A stretch of 37,059 bases of DNA, from assembly GCA_022615965.1 (NCBI GenBank), contig JAKEGG010000057.1:1-37059 (forward strand), written 5' to 3'. This DNA is from Fusobacteriota bacterium. GTDB taxonomy: Bacteria; Bacillota; TC1. The notes beneath the pieces are model-generated. The model searched no databases, was not told where the DNA came from, and was given only the letters and a program-made list of their open reading frames with translations. The position numbers and the translations under genes are program-made. This document shows, piece after piece, positions 16,263 through 24,306 of the stretch (position 1 is its first letter; the number at the start of each line of letters is the position of its first letter).

Positions 16263-18254
16263 ATGGAAAAGAAAGAAATAGCCCTAATAGGTAATCCTAA
16301 TAGTGGTAAAACTACGGTTTTTAACATACTTACTGGTTCAACTGCCAAGGTTGGTAATTGGCCAGGTGTTACTGTAGAGAAAAAAGAAGGGCAGCTTTTG
16401 AACCACAACTCTATATCAGTGGTAGATTTACCTGGAATTTATAGTCTAAGCACTTACTCTGACGATGAAAAAGTAGCTAAAAATCATTTATTGACCAGAC
16501 CTGATATAGTTGTTGATATTGTTGATGCCTCAAATCTTAAAAGGAATCTCTACCTTACCTTACAGTTGCTGGAAATGAACCAAAAGGTCATACTGGCACT
16601 TAATGTTATGGATGAAGCTAAAAAAAAATATGAAAGCATCAAGGTTGATTTGTTATCTGACCTCCTTAAGGTACCAGTTATACCAATGGTTGCTCAGAAA
16701 AATGAAGGTATCGATCCTTTGATCAATAGTATCCTAACTTATGAACAGCAAGAACATTCTGAATTCAAGTTGCCTTACGGCAAGGAAATAGAGATGGAAA
16801 TAGCCTTTCTTGAGAAGTTATTCCAAGAAAAGGAAATCAATATCCCAGGCTATAGCCTGAGGATGCTGGCTATTTATTCCTTGGAGGGAGATCTGCTAGT
16901 CAGAACCATTATGGATAAATATGGTCTTCTTTCTGTCATAGATGAGAAAATCATTTCCTTAAAGAGTATCTTCAAAGATGATCTGGAAATGATTTTTATA
17001 GAAAAGAGATACGGTTATATAGAGGGACTGTTAAAGACAGTTTTAACTAAAAGGAAAACTGTTGAAAATAAGATCAATCTTTCAGACAAGGTAGATAAAG
17101 TTGTTCTGAACCCATTTTTAGGTATTGTGATTTTTTTTGCAGTAATGTTTTTGGTTTTTCAGATCACTTTCTTTGTTGGAGATTACCTAAAAGGCTATCT
17201 CGAACTCCTTTTAGAACAAATCAGCAATTTGATCGCAAATATTGTGCCTAATGAATTACTTGTCTCCTTTTTAAATGATGGGGTTTTAGGTGGTGTGGGA
17301 ACAATTATAACCTTCCTGCCAAATCTGATACTGATGTTTTTATTACTGTCCTTCCTTGAAGATATAGGTTATATGTCCAGGGCAGCTTATCTGATGGATA
17401 GATTTATGAGGTTTTTCGGACTTCAAGGTAAGGCCTTCATACCAATCATTACAGGTTTTGGTTGTACAGTTCCAGCTGTTTTAGCTGCTAGGACACTGGA
17501 GAAAAAAGCAGATAGAATGACTACTATCCTGATTACCCCTTTGATATCCTGTAGTGCTCGTCTACCAATATACGTGTTGTTTATTTCAGCATTTTTTCCT
17601 AGAAACAGAGGTCTTATTCTCTTTTTGATCTACATAATGGGTATTTTATTGGCAGTAATTATGGCTAAAATATTTAAGAAATTCCTGTTTAAAGGTAAGT
17701 CAGCTCCTTTTGTACTAGAGTTGCCACCTTATAGGATCCCTACTTTAAAAGCTAGCTTTATTCATACCTGGGATAGAGTCAAGGAGTTTTTAAGCAGGGC
17801 TAGCACCTTGATTCTGGCTATGGTTATTTTGATCTGGGTATTATCCACTTTACCACTTGGTGTTGAATACGGCTCTCAGGAAAGCATTATTGGTATTATA
17901 GGTTCTTTTATTGCCCCGGCCCTTACCCCTTTAGGCTTTGGTACCTATGAAGCTGCCACCGCCTTGATTTCAGGTATTGTGGCTAAAGAGGTTGTAGTTT
18001 CAACATTAGGTACTATTTATGGAGCTGATGGTGGAGGACTTGTTGAAGTTTTAGCTAACAGCTGGACAACTCTGCAAGGTCTTTCCTTTATGGTTATGAG
18101 TGCGATTTACATACCTTGTTTTGCTACTTTGGCAACAATCAAACAGGAAACCAAAAGTTATAAATGGATGCTTTTTGCAATATTCTATACTGTAGCCCTA
18201 GGCTATCTGGTATCATTGATAATCTATCAGGGAGGTTCCCTGTTAGGATTTTAG
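16263..18254 (+). CDS. feoB: Ferrous iron transporter FeoB
   Basis: The 663-residue protein joins an N-terminal G domain to a helical spacer and a membrane permease. G-domain motifs are intact: GNPNSGKTT (10-18), GNWPGVT in switch I, DLPG (55-58) and NVMD (114-117). The permease has two Gate domains with the conserved Cys regions GFGCTVPAVLAARTLE and LISCSARLPIYVLF, then a C-terminal FATLATIKQE segment. It imports Fe2+, the form available under anoxia. The ATG is 18 nt after the repressor stop, preceded by AGGGG. It is co-transcribed with the repressor and the small Cys-rich protein that follows. Confidence 0.96.
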   Translation: MEKKEIALIGNPNSGKTTVFNILTGSTAKVGNWPGVTVEKKEGQLLNHNSISVVDLPGIYSLSTYSDDEKVAKNHLLTRPDIVVDIVDASNLKRNLYLTLQLLEMNQKVILALNVMDEAKKKYESIKVDLLSDLLKVPVIPMVAQKNEGIDPLINSILTYEQQEHSEFKLPYGKEIEMEIAFLEKLFQEKEINIPGYSLRMLAIYSLEGDLLVRTIMDKYGLLSVIDEKIISLKSIFKDDLEMIFIEKRYGYIEGLLKTVLTKRKTVENKINLSDKVDKVVLNPFLGIVIFFAVMFLVFQITFFVGDYLKGYLELLLEQISNLIANIVPNELLVSFLNDGVLGGVGTIITFLPNLILMFLLLSFLEDIGYMSRAAYLMDRFMRFFGLQGKAFIPIITGFGCTVPAVLAARTLEKKADRMTTILITPLISCSARLPIYVLFISAFFPRNRGLILFLIYIMGILLAVIMAKIFKKFLFKGKSAPFVLELPPYRIPTLKASFIHTWDRVKEFLSRASTLILAMVILIWVLSTLPLGVEYGSQESIIGIIGSFIAPALTPLGFGTYEAATALISGIVAKEVVVSTLGTIYGADGGGLVEVLANSWTTLQGLSFMVMSAIYIPCFATLATIKQETKSYKWMLFAIFYTVALGYLVSLIIYQGGSLLGF

Positions 18255-18263
18255 GAGAATAAA

Positions 18264-18446
18264 ATGGAATATATTATAATAATTGTAGCTGCTGTTCTGG
18301 GAATTGGTTTATTGATTTTTTCTTTCAAAAGAAAGGGTGGATCAGGTTGTGATGGTTGTAGTGGCAATTGTAACAGCTGTTCATCTTATAGTAAAAGGAC
18401 AGAGGATAAAAAAGTTGTGATCAAAAATAGCAATGTAGTTATATAG
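18264..18446 (+). CDS. Small FeoB-associated Cys-rich membrane protein
   Basis: The 60-residue protein has one N-terminal membrane helix (about 3-20) followed by basic residues and a cysteine cluster C29-x2-C32-x3-C36-x2-C39, then a hydrophilic tail. This is the pattern of the FeoB-associated Cys-rich family found after feoB in many Firmicutes. The cysteines may hand iron to or from FeoB, or hold a metal; the function is not established. AGGAG precedes the ATG, and an intrinsic terminator follows the stop. Confidence 0.85.
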   Translation: MEYIIIIVAAVLGIGLLIFSFKRKGGSGCDGCSGNCNSCSSYSKRTEDKKVVIKNSNVVI

Positions 18447-18453
18447 AAAATTG

Positions 18454-18495
18454 AAAGAGGGATGTTTAAGTTACACATCCCTCTTTGTTGTTTTT
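18454..18495 (+). terminator. Intrinsic terminator of the feo operon, probably bidirectional
   Basis: AAAGAGGGATGT (18454-18465) pairs exactly with ACATCCCTCTTT (18475-18486) around a 9-nt loop, followed by GTTGTTTTT. The symmetrical stem also lies just downstream of the converging 3D-domain gene, where the minus-strand arm ends in CUUUCAAUUUUC, so it may serve both. Confidence 0.88.
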
Positions 18496-18527
18496 AGATT
18501 TATTAAATTTTCACATATATAAAATAG

Positions 18528-19196
18528 CTAGTTTATGATATAGACATTAACCGTTCTTCGACCATAGGCCATGCATTCATCATAAGTATTCATAAAAATA
18601 TCTAAATCACTACCATGGCCAATTCTATCCTTGACCACAAAATTCCCTAAGCCTTCTATATATATTGTCGTGCCCAAGGGCACTAAATTACATGCTACTG
18701 CACCAAAATAGGGATATTCCCCATTAGCCATATTGCCACCTGTGTGGGTATAGGTTGTGCTGCTTAAGCTGCCAAGAAAGGTCATTCCGACATTTCCCTG
18801 GCTTTTTTCTGGCACTGAAGGACTTGCTTCAATTACTGGATCATCTACAACAATTTCCTGTGCTACAGCCTGAGGAGTATCAACTGTTTGATTTCTCTGC
18901 TGTAATTGAGCATTTTTCTGAGCCTCTAACTCTAAGGCTTTTTTACTTTCTGCTTCAGCTTTTGCCAAAGCATCAGCAAGCTGTTCATTAGATTCCTTGT
19001 TCTTTGCTTCCTCGAATAGTTGTTCCAATATCTGGATCTTAGCTTGTTCTTCTTTCTGATACTGCTGATTAGCAGCTGAAGCGCCATTGTAAGAAACTGC
19101 CCCTACCATGATAAGTCCCCCAGCTATGGTTAACAACAAGAGTCTTTTTTTGCTATATTTATCCTTCTTTGCCAAACGTTTTTTACGTTTGTACAT
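18528..19196 (-). CDS. Secreted or membrane-anchored 3D-domain cell wall protein
   Basis: The 222-residue protein has a very basic N-terminus (MYKRKKRL...), a hydrophobic segment (about 19-35) ending near ASA (39-41), a charged coiled coil (about 45-100), a linker, and a C-terminal 3D domain with GTTIYIEG (175-182) and the three aspartates D190, D197 and D199. 3D domains form an MltA-like double-psi barrel in wall-lytic proteins such as YocH and Rpf-like factors. Only the barrel is present, so cleavage of peptidoglycan is plausible, not shown. The frame extends upstream to 19271, but a perfect promoter overlaps that part (TATAAT at 19248-19243). Transcription therefore starts downstream of those codons and the ATG at 19196 is the likely start, although its ribosome site is weak. 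Confidence 0.82.
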   Translation of the reverse strand: MYKRKKRLAKKDKYSKKRLLLLTIAGGLIMVGAVSYNGASAANQQYQKEEQAKIQILEQLFEEAKNKESNEQLADALAKAEAESKKALELEAQKNAQLQQRNQTVDTPQAVAQEIVVDDPVIEASPSVPEKSQGNVGMTFLGSLSSTTYTHTGGNMANGEYPYFGAVACNLVPLGTTIYIEGLGNFVVKDRIGHGSDLDIFMNTYDECMAYGRRTVNVYIIN

Positions 19197-19242
19197 ACTT
19201 CTAGATAAAACCTCTCTTTCCTTAAATTTTATGAACGCCCTC

Positions 19243-19271
19243 ATTATATACCAAGGTATTTTGTTTGTCAA
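19243..19271 (-). promoter_or_regulatory. Consensus promoter of the 3D-domain gene
   Basis: On the minus strand TTGACA (19271-19266) and TATAAT (19248-19243) both match the vegetative consensus exactly, with a 17-bp spacer. The predicted start near 19236 gives a leader of about 40 nt to the ATG at 19196 and rules out the longer reading frame. Confidence 0.8.
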
Positions 19272-19306
19272 AAAATAACTTTAAAAAGCCAATCAACAGA
19301 TGATTC

Positions 19307-20821
19307 TTAGACCACTTGGTTCTTTAATTTATTGTTTACCTGTCTTAGGATTTCTGTAAATCCTGCAGCTGCATAAGGTAAAAGAAGTATATAGTAACTT
19401 AAGGTATACTGTCCTTTAGCCTCCCAAATCAGATGAAAGAAAAATCCTCCAACAATCACAATACCCAGGCTTATAATTATATGATCCAGCTTTTTTCTAG
19501 TAGCAATCAAATAAAAACTAGCTAATAAACAAATAACGATTTCATAAACATATAAGGAAAGAACAATCAAGGCATTGATTGGTCCGTAAAAAATATTGTA
19601 GTTGACCACGTTAAAATCTCTATCAGTAAGTTCACTGTTATTGTTGATCCATAATCCTTGGAAAGTAGGATCAGCCCAGATAGTAATTAGTTTTTCTCCG
19701 AAAAACTTCATAGCATATATTGGATGCTTACTAAAATATGTAACTCTATCTTTTATATAATTGATTGCTTGAGAATTTGTTTCCTCACTACTATAGGCAT
19801 TGCCTTCATAGACATTTTCTACATACCAATTATACCACCCTGGAGCCCTGTTGCTTTCCTGAAGCCCCATGGCTATATAGGCTGTTTTTGGTATACTGTT
19901 ATTAAACTTTATTCCAGTAAGATTTTCAAAATAGCCCGAAATCAGCTGTCCACCCAGATAATAGAATACCATCATAACTGCTATCATGATCAAGGGCATG
20001 ATTTTTTTTATTTTTATTGCATGGACAAAAAGCAAAAGACCAATAGCTAACAGAACAATCAGACTATTTGATTTTAAAATTATAGCTATTACAATCAAAA
20101 GGCTGGCTAACAGCTGATACCAAAGCTTATTTCTTTTCATGTATAAAACAGTAAGGTATATTGCTCCTAAGGAAAATAAGAGGGATACTATATTACCATA
20201 AATGAAAGGAGTATAAAAAAATAAAGGGAACATAAAGAAGGCTAAGACAATATAGGCCTTTTCAGTTTTTCTATTATCAAAAAGTAATTTAGTGATTTTA
20301 TATAGAAGATAAAGACATAAGGTAACGCCAACAGCATTAATCATTCCAAAAATAAAATAGTTGCTTTGTCCGAAGATCCTATAAATTACATTTAAAAGGA
20401 ATACCATCCCTAGTTGATGAGGATATTTATAGAAATAGTTTGGCTCTTGGAAATAGTTGTAATTCCCTTCCAGCATCTGTGAGGCTCCTAGGTTTAAATA
20501 GGACTGGTCTGCTACTGGGTAGCTGCCTGAAACATAAAGCCAGGCTACTGAAACTATAAAGGAATAGGCTAATAATATTTTTAGGTAAAAATCGACTTTA
20601 TTATCTTTTAATATTCCTTTTCTTTCCAGCATGATTGCCAAGGCAATGCTAAGTCCTGCTATTATAACGAAAATCCAAAAGCTCTTGAAAATCAAAGGTC
20701 TCTCATAATAACTATGAGGAAACATAGTGATATAGTTGACCACCATCAAGGTAATGGCTGCCACTACAGATATCACAATTATTGCTAAAAATTTATTTAA
20801 AAACTGATAAGCTTTTTCCAT
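19307..20821 (-). CDS. GT-C-type membrane glycosyltransferase (ArnT/PMT-like), function unknown
   Basis: The 504-residue protein has about eleven or twelve hydrophobic helices through its whole length. After the first helices an extracellular loop carries PVADQSYLNLGASQMLEGNYNYF-type sequence (from about 102) with D105, in the place where GT-C enzymes of the PMT/ArnT group hold a catalytic acid, followed by KYPHQLGMVFLLN. A second extracytoplasmic region lies near NNSIPKTAYIAMGLQESNRAPGWYNW. This suggests sugar transfer from a lipid-phosphate donor to a wall or surface target. Donor and acceptor are unknown. The frame starts at a TTG (20863), but the ATG at 20821 has GGAG 6 nt before it, and the extended -10 at 20866-20874 overlaps the TTG, so I used the ATG. 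No polysaccharide cluster surrounds it. Confidence 0.7.
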   Translation of the reverse strand: MEKAYQFLNKFLAIIVISVVAAITLMVVNYITMFPHSYYERPLIFKSFWIFVIIAGLSIALAIMLERKGILKDNKVDFYLKILLAYSFIVSVAWLYVSGSYPVADQSYLNLGASQMLEGNYNYFQEPNYFYKYPHQLGMVFLLNVIYRIFGQSNYFIFGMINAVGVTLCLYLLYKITKLLFDNRKTEKAYIVLAFFMFPLFFYTPFIYGNIVSLLFSLGAIYLTVLYMKRNKLWYQLLASLLIVIAIILKSNSLIVLLAIGLLLFVHAIKIKKIMPLIMIAVMMVFYYLGGQLISGYFENLTGIKFNNSIPKTAYIAMGLQESNRAPGWYNWYVENVYEGNAYSSEETNSQAINYIKDRVTYFSKHPIYAMKFFGEKLITIWADPTFQGLWINNNSELTDRDFNVVNYNIFYGPINALIVLSLYVYEIVICLLASFYLIATRKKLDHIIISLGIVIVGGFFFHLIWEAKGQYTLSYYILLLPYAAAGFTEILRQVNNKLKNQVV

Positions 20822-20865
20822 ACAGATCTCCAATTTGTTGTCTGAATAATTTTTATGTGCCAATA

Positions 20866-20874
20866 ATTATATCA
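20866..20874 (-). promoter_or_regulatory. Extended -10 promoter of the glycosyltransferase gene
   Basis: On the minus strand TGATATAAT (20874-20866) forms an extended -10, with no good -35. It predicts a start near 20859, leaving a leader of about 38 nt before the ATG at 20821. It lies back to back with the rpmH promoter. Confidence 0.45.
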
Positions 20875-20910
20875 TTTTTCAGGATAAATTGCTTTACATT
20901 ATCAATAATC

Positions 20911-20940
20911 TTGACATTCTTCTAGTTGTTTTTATATAAT
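20911..20940 (+). promoter_or_regulatory. Promoter of the rpmH-rnpA-yidC-jag operon
   Basis: TTGACA (20911-20916) and TATAAT (20935-20940) match consensus exactly with an 18-bp spacer. The leader is about 80 nt and can form a small hairpin, ATGAAC (20975-20980) with GTTCAT (20990-20995). In Bacillus this position faces dnaA and oriC; here the divergent gene is the glycosyltransferase, and I see no cluster of DnaA boxes in the 206-bp gap. Confidence 0.75.
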
Positions 20941-21027
20941 ATATAGGAGTATGCATATAAATCAAATGAATTATATGAACTGTTATCCGGTTCATTTATT
21001 ATTTAATACAGCTAAGGAGGCTAAAGA

Positions 21028-21165
21028 ATGAAAAGAACTTTTCAACCAAACAGAAGAAAAATGAAAAGAACCTCAGGGTTTTTAGTAAGAATGAGTACTG
21101 CTTCTGGCAGAAATGTAATTAAAAGAAGAAGAGCAAAAGGCAGAAAATCATTATCTGTTTCTTAA
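21028..21165 (+). CDS. rpmH: Large ribosomal subunit protein bL34
   Basis: I translated this short gene directly: 45 residues beginning [15 protein letters not shown] and ending GRKSLSV-S, a normal bL34. About a third of the residues are Lys or Arg. AAGGAGG lies 8 nt before the ATG, and a consensus promoter is about 90 nt upstream. The stop is followed 1 nt later by rnpA, the universal bacterial order. Confidence 0.97.
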   Translation: MKRTFQPNRRKMKRTSGFLVRMSTASGRNVIKRRRAKGRKSLSVS

Positions 21166-21166
21166 G

Positions 21167-21493
21167 ATGCTAAAAAAGGATTTACGTCTTACAAGAAACA
21201 AGGACTTTTCCTATCTATATAGGAAAGGCGCCAAATTTAAAGGGCAATATGTTTCTATTTACACTTTGAAAGGCTATCATTGTGTAAAAGTAGGATTTTC
21301 CCTATCCAGAAAAGTAGGCAAGGCAGTAGTAAGGAATTTGTTCAGAAGACGATTGCAGGATATATTCAGAAAGGAATTAGTTAACCTAAGACCTAACAAA
21401 TATGTTGTTGTTGCCTTATCCTATATTACCAAGGCTACTTATGAGGACCTAGAAAAAGATATTCATAGTCTAATAAAAAAAATTAACAGCTAG
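21167..21493 (+). CDS. rnpA: Ribonuclease P protein component
   Basis: The 108-residue basic protein helps the RNase P RNA mature the 5' ends of tRNAs. The N-terminal RLTRNKDFSYLYRKGAKF matches the family's substrate-binding cleft. The hallmark RNR motif region reads VVRNLFRRRLQDIFR, so the third residue of RNR is Leu here. Length is normal. The ATG is 1 nt after the rpmH stop and lacks its own strong ribosome site, so it is probably translationally coupled. No yidD follows. Confidence 0.94.
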   Translation: MLKKDLRLTRNKDFSYLYRKGAKFKGQYVSIYTLKGYHCVKVGFSLSRKVGKAVVRNLFRRRLQDIFRKELVNLRPNKYVVVALSYITKATYEDLEKDIHSLIKKINS

Positions 21494-21512
21494 TTTGCCT
21501 AAGGAGGTAAAA

Positions 21513-22175
21513 GTGGATATTAAAGGTATATTGATTTCAGTTTTGGAATTTTTCTATAATCTTACTGGGAGTTATGGAGCATCTATTTTTTTAATGTTGG
21601 TAGTAGTAAAGATCATTTTATTCCCTCTGACCTTTATTAGTCAGAGATCCATGTTAAAAACCCAGAAAATTCAGCCAGAAATAACTGCAATCAGAAATAA
21701 ATATAAAAATGATATGCAAATGCAACAAAAAAAGCTGGAGGAGCTATATGCAGAACATAATCTTTCAATGTTTTCTCCTCTTTTAGGAATTGTTCCCTTA
21801 TTTCTATCCTGGCCTATAATTATTGCTTTATTCAATTTGTTAAAGGACTATTTCAAGGATCTGGGAGCAAGCTTTTTATGGGTACAGGATATTTCTGAAA
21901 CCCATCATCTTGAATTTGCCATCATAGTTTTTGCAGTTCAATTGCTATCTATGTTTATAAGCAATAAAATGATGAATACAAATCAGCCTAAATCAATGCT
22001 TTTTGTCTCAATAGGCTTATCTGTTTTCATCGGCTATCTGGCCTACACCTACCCTGTGTCTTTAGGTATCTATTGGGCTTCTTTCAGCTTATTGGGCATA
22101 GTGGAGCAGGTATTGATCAAAAAAGTCTTGTTGAGAAAGCATGTTGAAGAAGTAAATCAACTTAAAAATAAATAG
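21513..22175 (+). CDS. yidC: Membrane protein insertase YidC
   Basis: The 220-residue protein inserts proteins into the membrane with or without SecYEG. It has the YidC/Oxa1 core: a helix with MLVVVKIILFPLTFISQRS, the cytoplasmic coiled hairpin (MLKTQKIQPEITAIRNKYKN...), SPLLGIVPLFLSWPII, and two further C-terminal helices with YPVSLGIYWASFSLLGIVEQ. The groove residue that is Arg in B. subtilis SpoIIIJ appears to be Lys here (VKIILFPL). The frame can start at a TTG (21495), but GTG at 21513 sits 5 nt after AAGGAGG and gives the usual N-terminus, so I chose it. There is no obvious lipoprotein cysteine. Confidence 0.94.
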   Translation: MDIKGILISVLEFFYNLTGSYGASIFLMLVVVKIILFPLTFISQRSMLKTQKIQPEITAIRNKYKNDMQMQQKKLEELYAEHNLSMFSPLLGIVPLFLSWPIIIALFNLLKDYFKDLGASFLWVQDISETHHLEFAIIVFAVQLLSMFISNKMMNTNQPKSMLFVSIGLSVFIGYLAYTYPVSLGIYWASFSLLGIVEQVLIKKVLLRKHVEEVNQLKNK

Positions 22176-22190
22176 AAGCTAGGTGATAAG

Positions 22191-22901
22191 ATGAATTTTA
22201 AAGGAAAAACTGTTAAGGAAGCAATTCTTAAAGCAGTAGAATCACTAGGAGTGAATGAAGAGGAACTTGAAATCAAAGTAGTTCAAGAGCCTGTTAGAGG
22301 TATCTTAGGCATCGGACAAAAGGATGCACAAATAGAAGTAAGTCTAAAGGAAACAACTGTAGCTGAAATGCTGGACATTGAAGAAACAGTAGTTATTGAA
22401 GAAAATAAAGTAGAAAATGAGTCTGTTGCTATAAAATCAGGTATCAAGGAAGAAAAAATAGCCAGAGCAACTGCTTTTATCAAGGAGATAATCTCCCAAT
22501 TAGGCTATACAGTAGAGTATTTTATCAGAGAAGAGCAAAACTTCGTAATTATAAATATAAGAGGTAAAAATGCTGGTAAGCTGATTGGTAAAAGAGGGGA
22601 AACCCTTTATGCCATCCAATATCTGGTCAATATAGCGGCTAATAAAAAGGATGAAGCTAATCTGAAGTTTCTAATAGATATTGAAGACTTCAGAAAGAAA
22701 AGAGAAAAAACCTTGATCAATTTAGCTAATAAGCTGGCCAGACAAGTCAAGGAATCTGGAAACAAGGTTGTTCTGGAACCGATGAATCCACTTGAAAGAA
22801 AGATAATTCATACGGCTTTACAAAAATTCCCTGACATAGATACCTCAAGCGAAGGCGAAGAAGGACAAAGACATATAGTAATTTCTTTAAAAGCTCAGTA
22901 A
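22191..22901 (+). CDS. jag: RNA-binding protein Jag (KhpB)
   Basis: The 236-residue protein has the Jag N-terminal domain (1-50, ending PVRGILGIGQKDAQIEV), a variable acidic linker, a KH domain with GKLIGKRG (129-136), and an R3H domain with R203 and H207 in NPLERKIIHTAL. In Firmicutes it pairs with KhpA as an RNA chaperone affecting cell elongation. It follows yidC by 15 nt. Its last codons and stop are part of an intrinsic terminator, so it appears to close the rpmH operon or to limit readthrough into mnmE. Confidence 0.94.
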   Translation: MNFKGKTVKEAILKAVESLGVNEEELEIKVVQEPVRGILGIGQKDAQIEVSLKETTVAEMLDIEETVVIEENKVENESVAIKSGIKEEKIARATAFIKEIISQLGYTVEYFIREEQNFVIINIRGKNAGKLIGKRGETLYAIQYLVNIAANKKDEANLKFLIDIEDFRKKREKTLINLANKLARQVKESGNKVVLEPMNPLERKIIHTALQKFPDIDTSSEGEEGQRHIVISLKAQ

Positions 22902-22916
22902 AACTGAGCTTTTTTA
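22889..22916 (+). terminator. Intrinsic terminator overlapping the jag stop codon
   Basis: AAAAGCTCAGT (22889-22899) pairs with ACTGAGCTTTT (22903-22913) around the 3-nt loop AAA, followed by more T. The jag TAA (22899-22901) lies in the top of the stem and the loop. mnmE begins 18 nt after the stem. Ribosomes ending jag translation would cover the hairpin, so termination may depend on translation of jag (inferred). Confidence 0.8.
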
Positions 22917-22930
22917 TATATGGAGGAAAA

Positions 22931-24298
22931 ATGATAGAAAACAAAACTATCGCCAACATTATCACCCCCCCAGGAAAAAGTGGAGTTGGCATTATAAGGG
23001 TCAGCGGTGAACAGTCATTTATGATCATAGACCAGCTTTTTAAACCATATGATCAACAAAGCTTTATGGCAAAGGAAAGCCACAAAGCTTACCTTGGTAA
23101 GGTAGTACGTAGCAATGGCAGCCTTTTAGATGAAGCATTGGTCCTATTATTTAAAGGACCAAACTCTTTTACCGGAGATGATACCGTAGAAATCCAGGCT
23201 CATGGTAATCCCTTTATACTAAGAGAAATACTTAAGGAAATTTTACTTCTAGGAGCCAGACAAAGCCAGGCAGGTGAGTTTTCCAGACAAGCCTTTTTAA
23301 ATGGCAAACTTGACCTTACACAATGTGAAGGTATTCTTGATACTATCAATGCCAGCAATAAGCTAGCGCTCCAACAATCCTTGAGTCAGTTGGAAGGTAG
23401 CCTGAGAAAGAAAATCAAAAATATAAGTAAAGAACTGATTAAGCTTAGTGCCTATCTGGAGGCTACTATAGATTTTCCTGATGATGAGATAGATAGTTCA
23501 CTATCCAGAACTGAAATAGCTGTCAAAGCTGATAATATCAGGAAAACTACAGATAACCTGCTTAAAACCTATCAACAAGGTAAGTTGATAAAGGAAGGAA
23601 TCACTACTGTGCTGATCGGCCAGCCAAATGCCGGAAAATCCTCACTTTTAAATTGTTTTCTTAATGAAGATCGAGCAATAATAACCGAGCTTCCAGGAAC
23701 TACCAGAGATGCCATTGAAGAACAAATAATCTTAGATGAGCTAACCTTAAAGCTGGTAGATACAGCAGGCTTTAGGGAAACTGAAGATAAAATCGAAAAA
23801 ATCGGGATCGCCAAAACCTATGACTATATTCAAATAGCCCAGTTGGTTATCTTTTTGATTGATGCCTCAAAAGGGCTAACAACCTCTGACCAGAAAATGC
23901 TCGATCATCTTGATAGACTGGAAAAAAAATATCTTCTGGTATACAATAAGGCTGATCTCCTTTCCCAGGAAATCCTGGAAAATAATGTTGATCGGATTTG
24001 TATCTCAGCTAAACACTCTACTGGTCTGGAAATTTTAATGAGCAGAATCAAGGAAATATTTCTAGAAAAGGAATCTGAAGAGCTCTATCTAAATAACTTA
24101 AGATATTATGAAAGTCTGAACAAAGTCAGGACTTCGATTGAAACCTTTATCAGGGAATTATCAAGAGAGGATATCCCTTATGACTTGCTGACTATTCATC
24201 TGAAGGAAGCCTATCAGGAGCTTTCCTTTATTACCGGAGAAAACTTTACCGATGAATTGTTGGAAAACATTTTCAATCAGTTTTGCATAGGCAAATAG
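22931..24298 (+). CDS. mnmE: tRNA modification GTPase MnmE
   Basis: The 455-residue GTPase works with MnmG to place (carboxy)aminomethyl groups on wobble uridine 34 of tRNAs. The N-terminal folate-binding domain (1-118) starts MIENKTIANIITPPGKSGVGIIRVSG. The G domain, inserted in the helical domain, has GQPNAGKSS (230-238), PGTTRD (255-260), DTAG (277-280) and NKAD. The C-terminal CIGK motif with C452 is intact. GGAGG precedes the ATG. It is separated from jag by the terminator but has no clear promoter of its own. Confidence 0.96.
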   Translation: MIENKTIANIITPPGKSGVGIIRVSGEQSFMIIDQLFKPYDQQSFMAKESHKAYLGKVVRSNGSLLDEALVLLFKGPNSFTGDDTVEIQAHGNPFILREILKEILLLGARQSQAGEFSRQAFLNGKLDLTQCEGILDTINASNKLALQQSLSQLEGSLRKKIKNISKELIKLSAYLEATIDFPDDEIDSSLSRTEIAVKADNIRKTTDNLLKTYQQGKLIKEGITTVLIGQPNAGKSSLLNCFLNEDRAIITELPGTTRDAIEEQIILDELTLKLVDTAGFRETEDKIEKIGIAKTYDYIQIAQLVIFLIDASKGLTTSDQKMLDHLDRLEKKYLLVYNKADLLSQEILENNVDRICISAKHSTGLEILMSRIKEIFLEKESEELYLNNLRYYESLNKVRTSIETFIRELSREDIPYDLLTIHLKEAYQELSFITGENFTDELLENIFNQFCIGK

Positions 24299-24306
24299 GA
24301 GGCATT

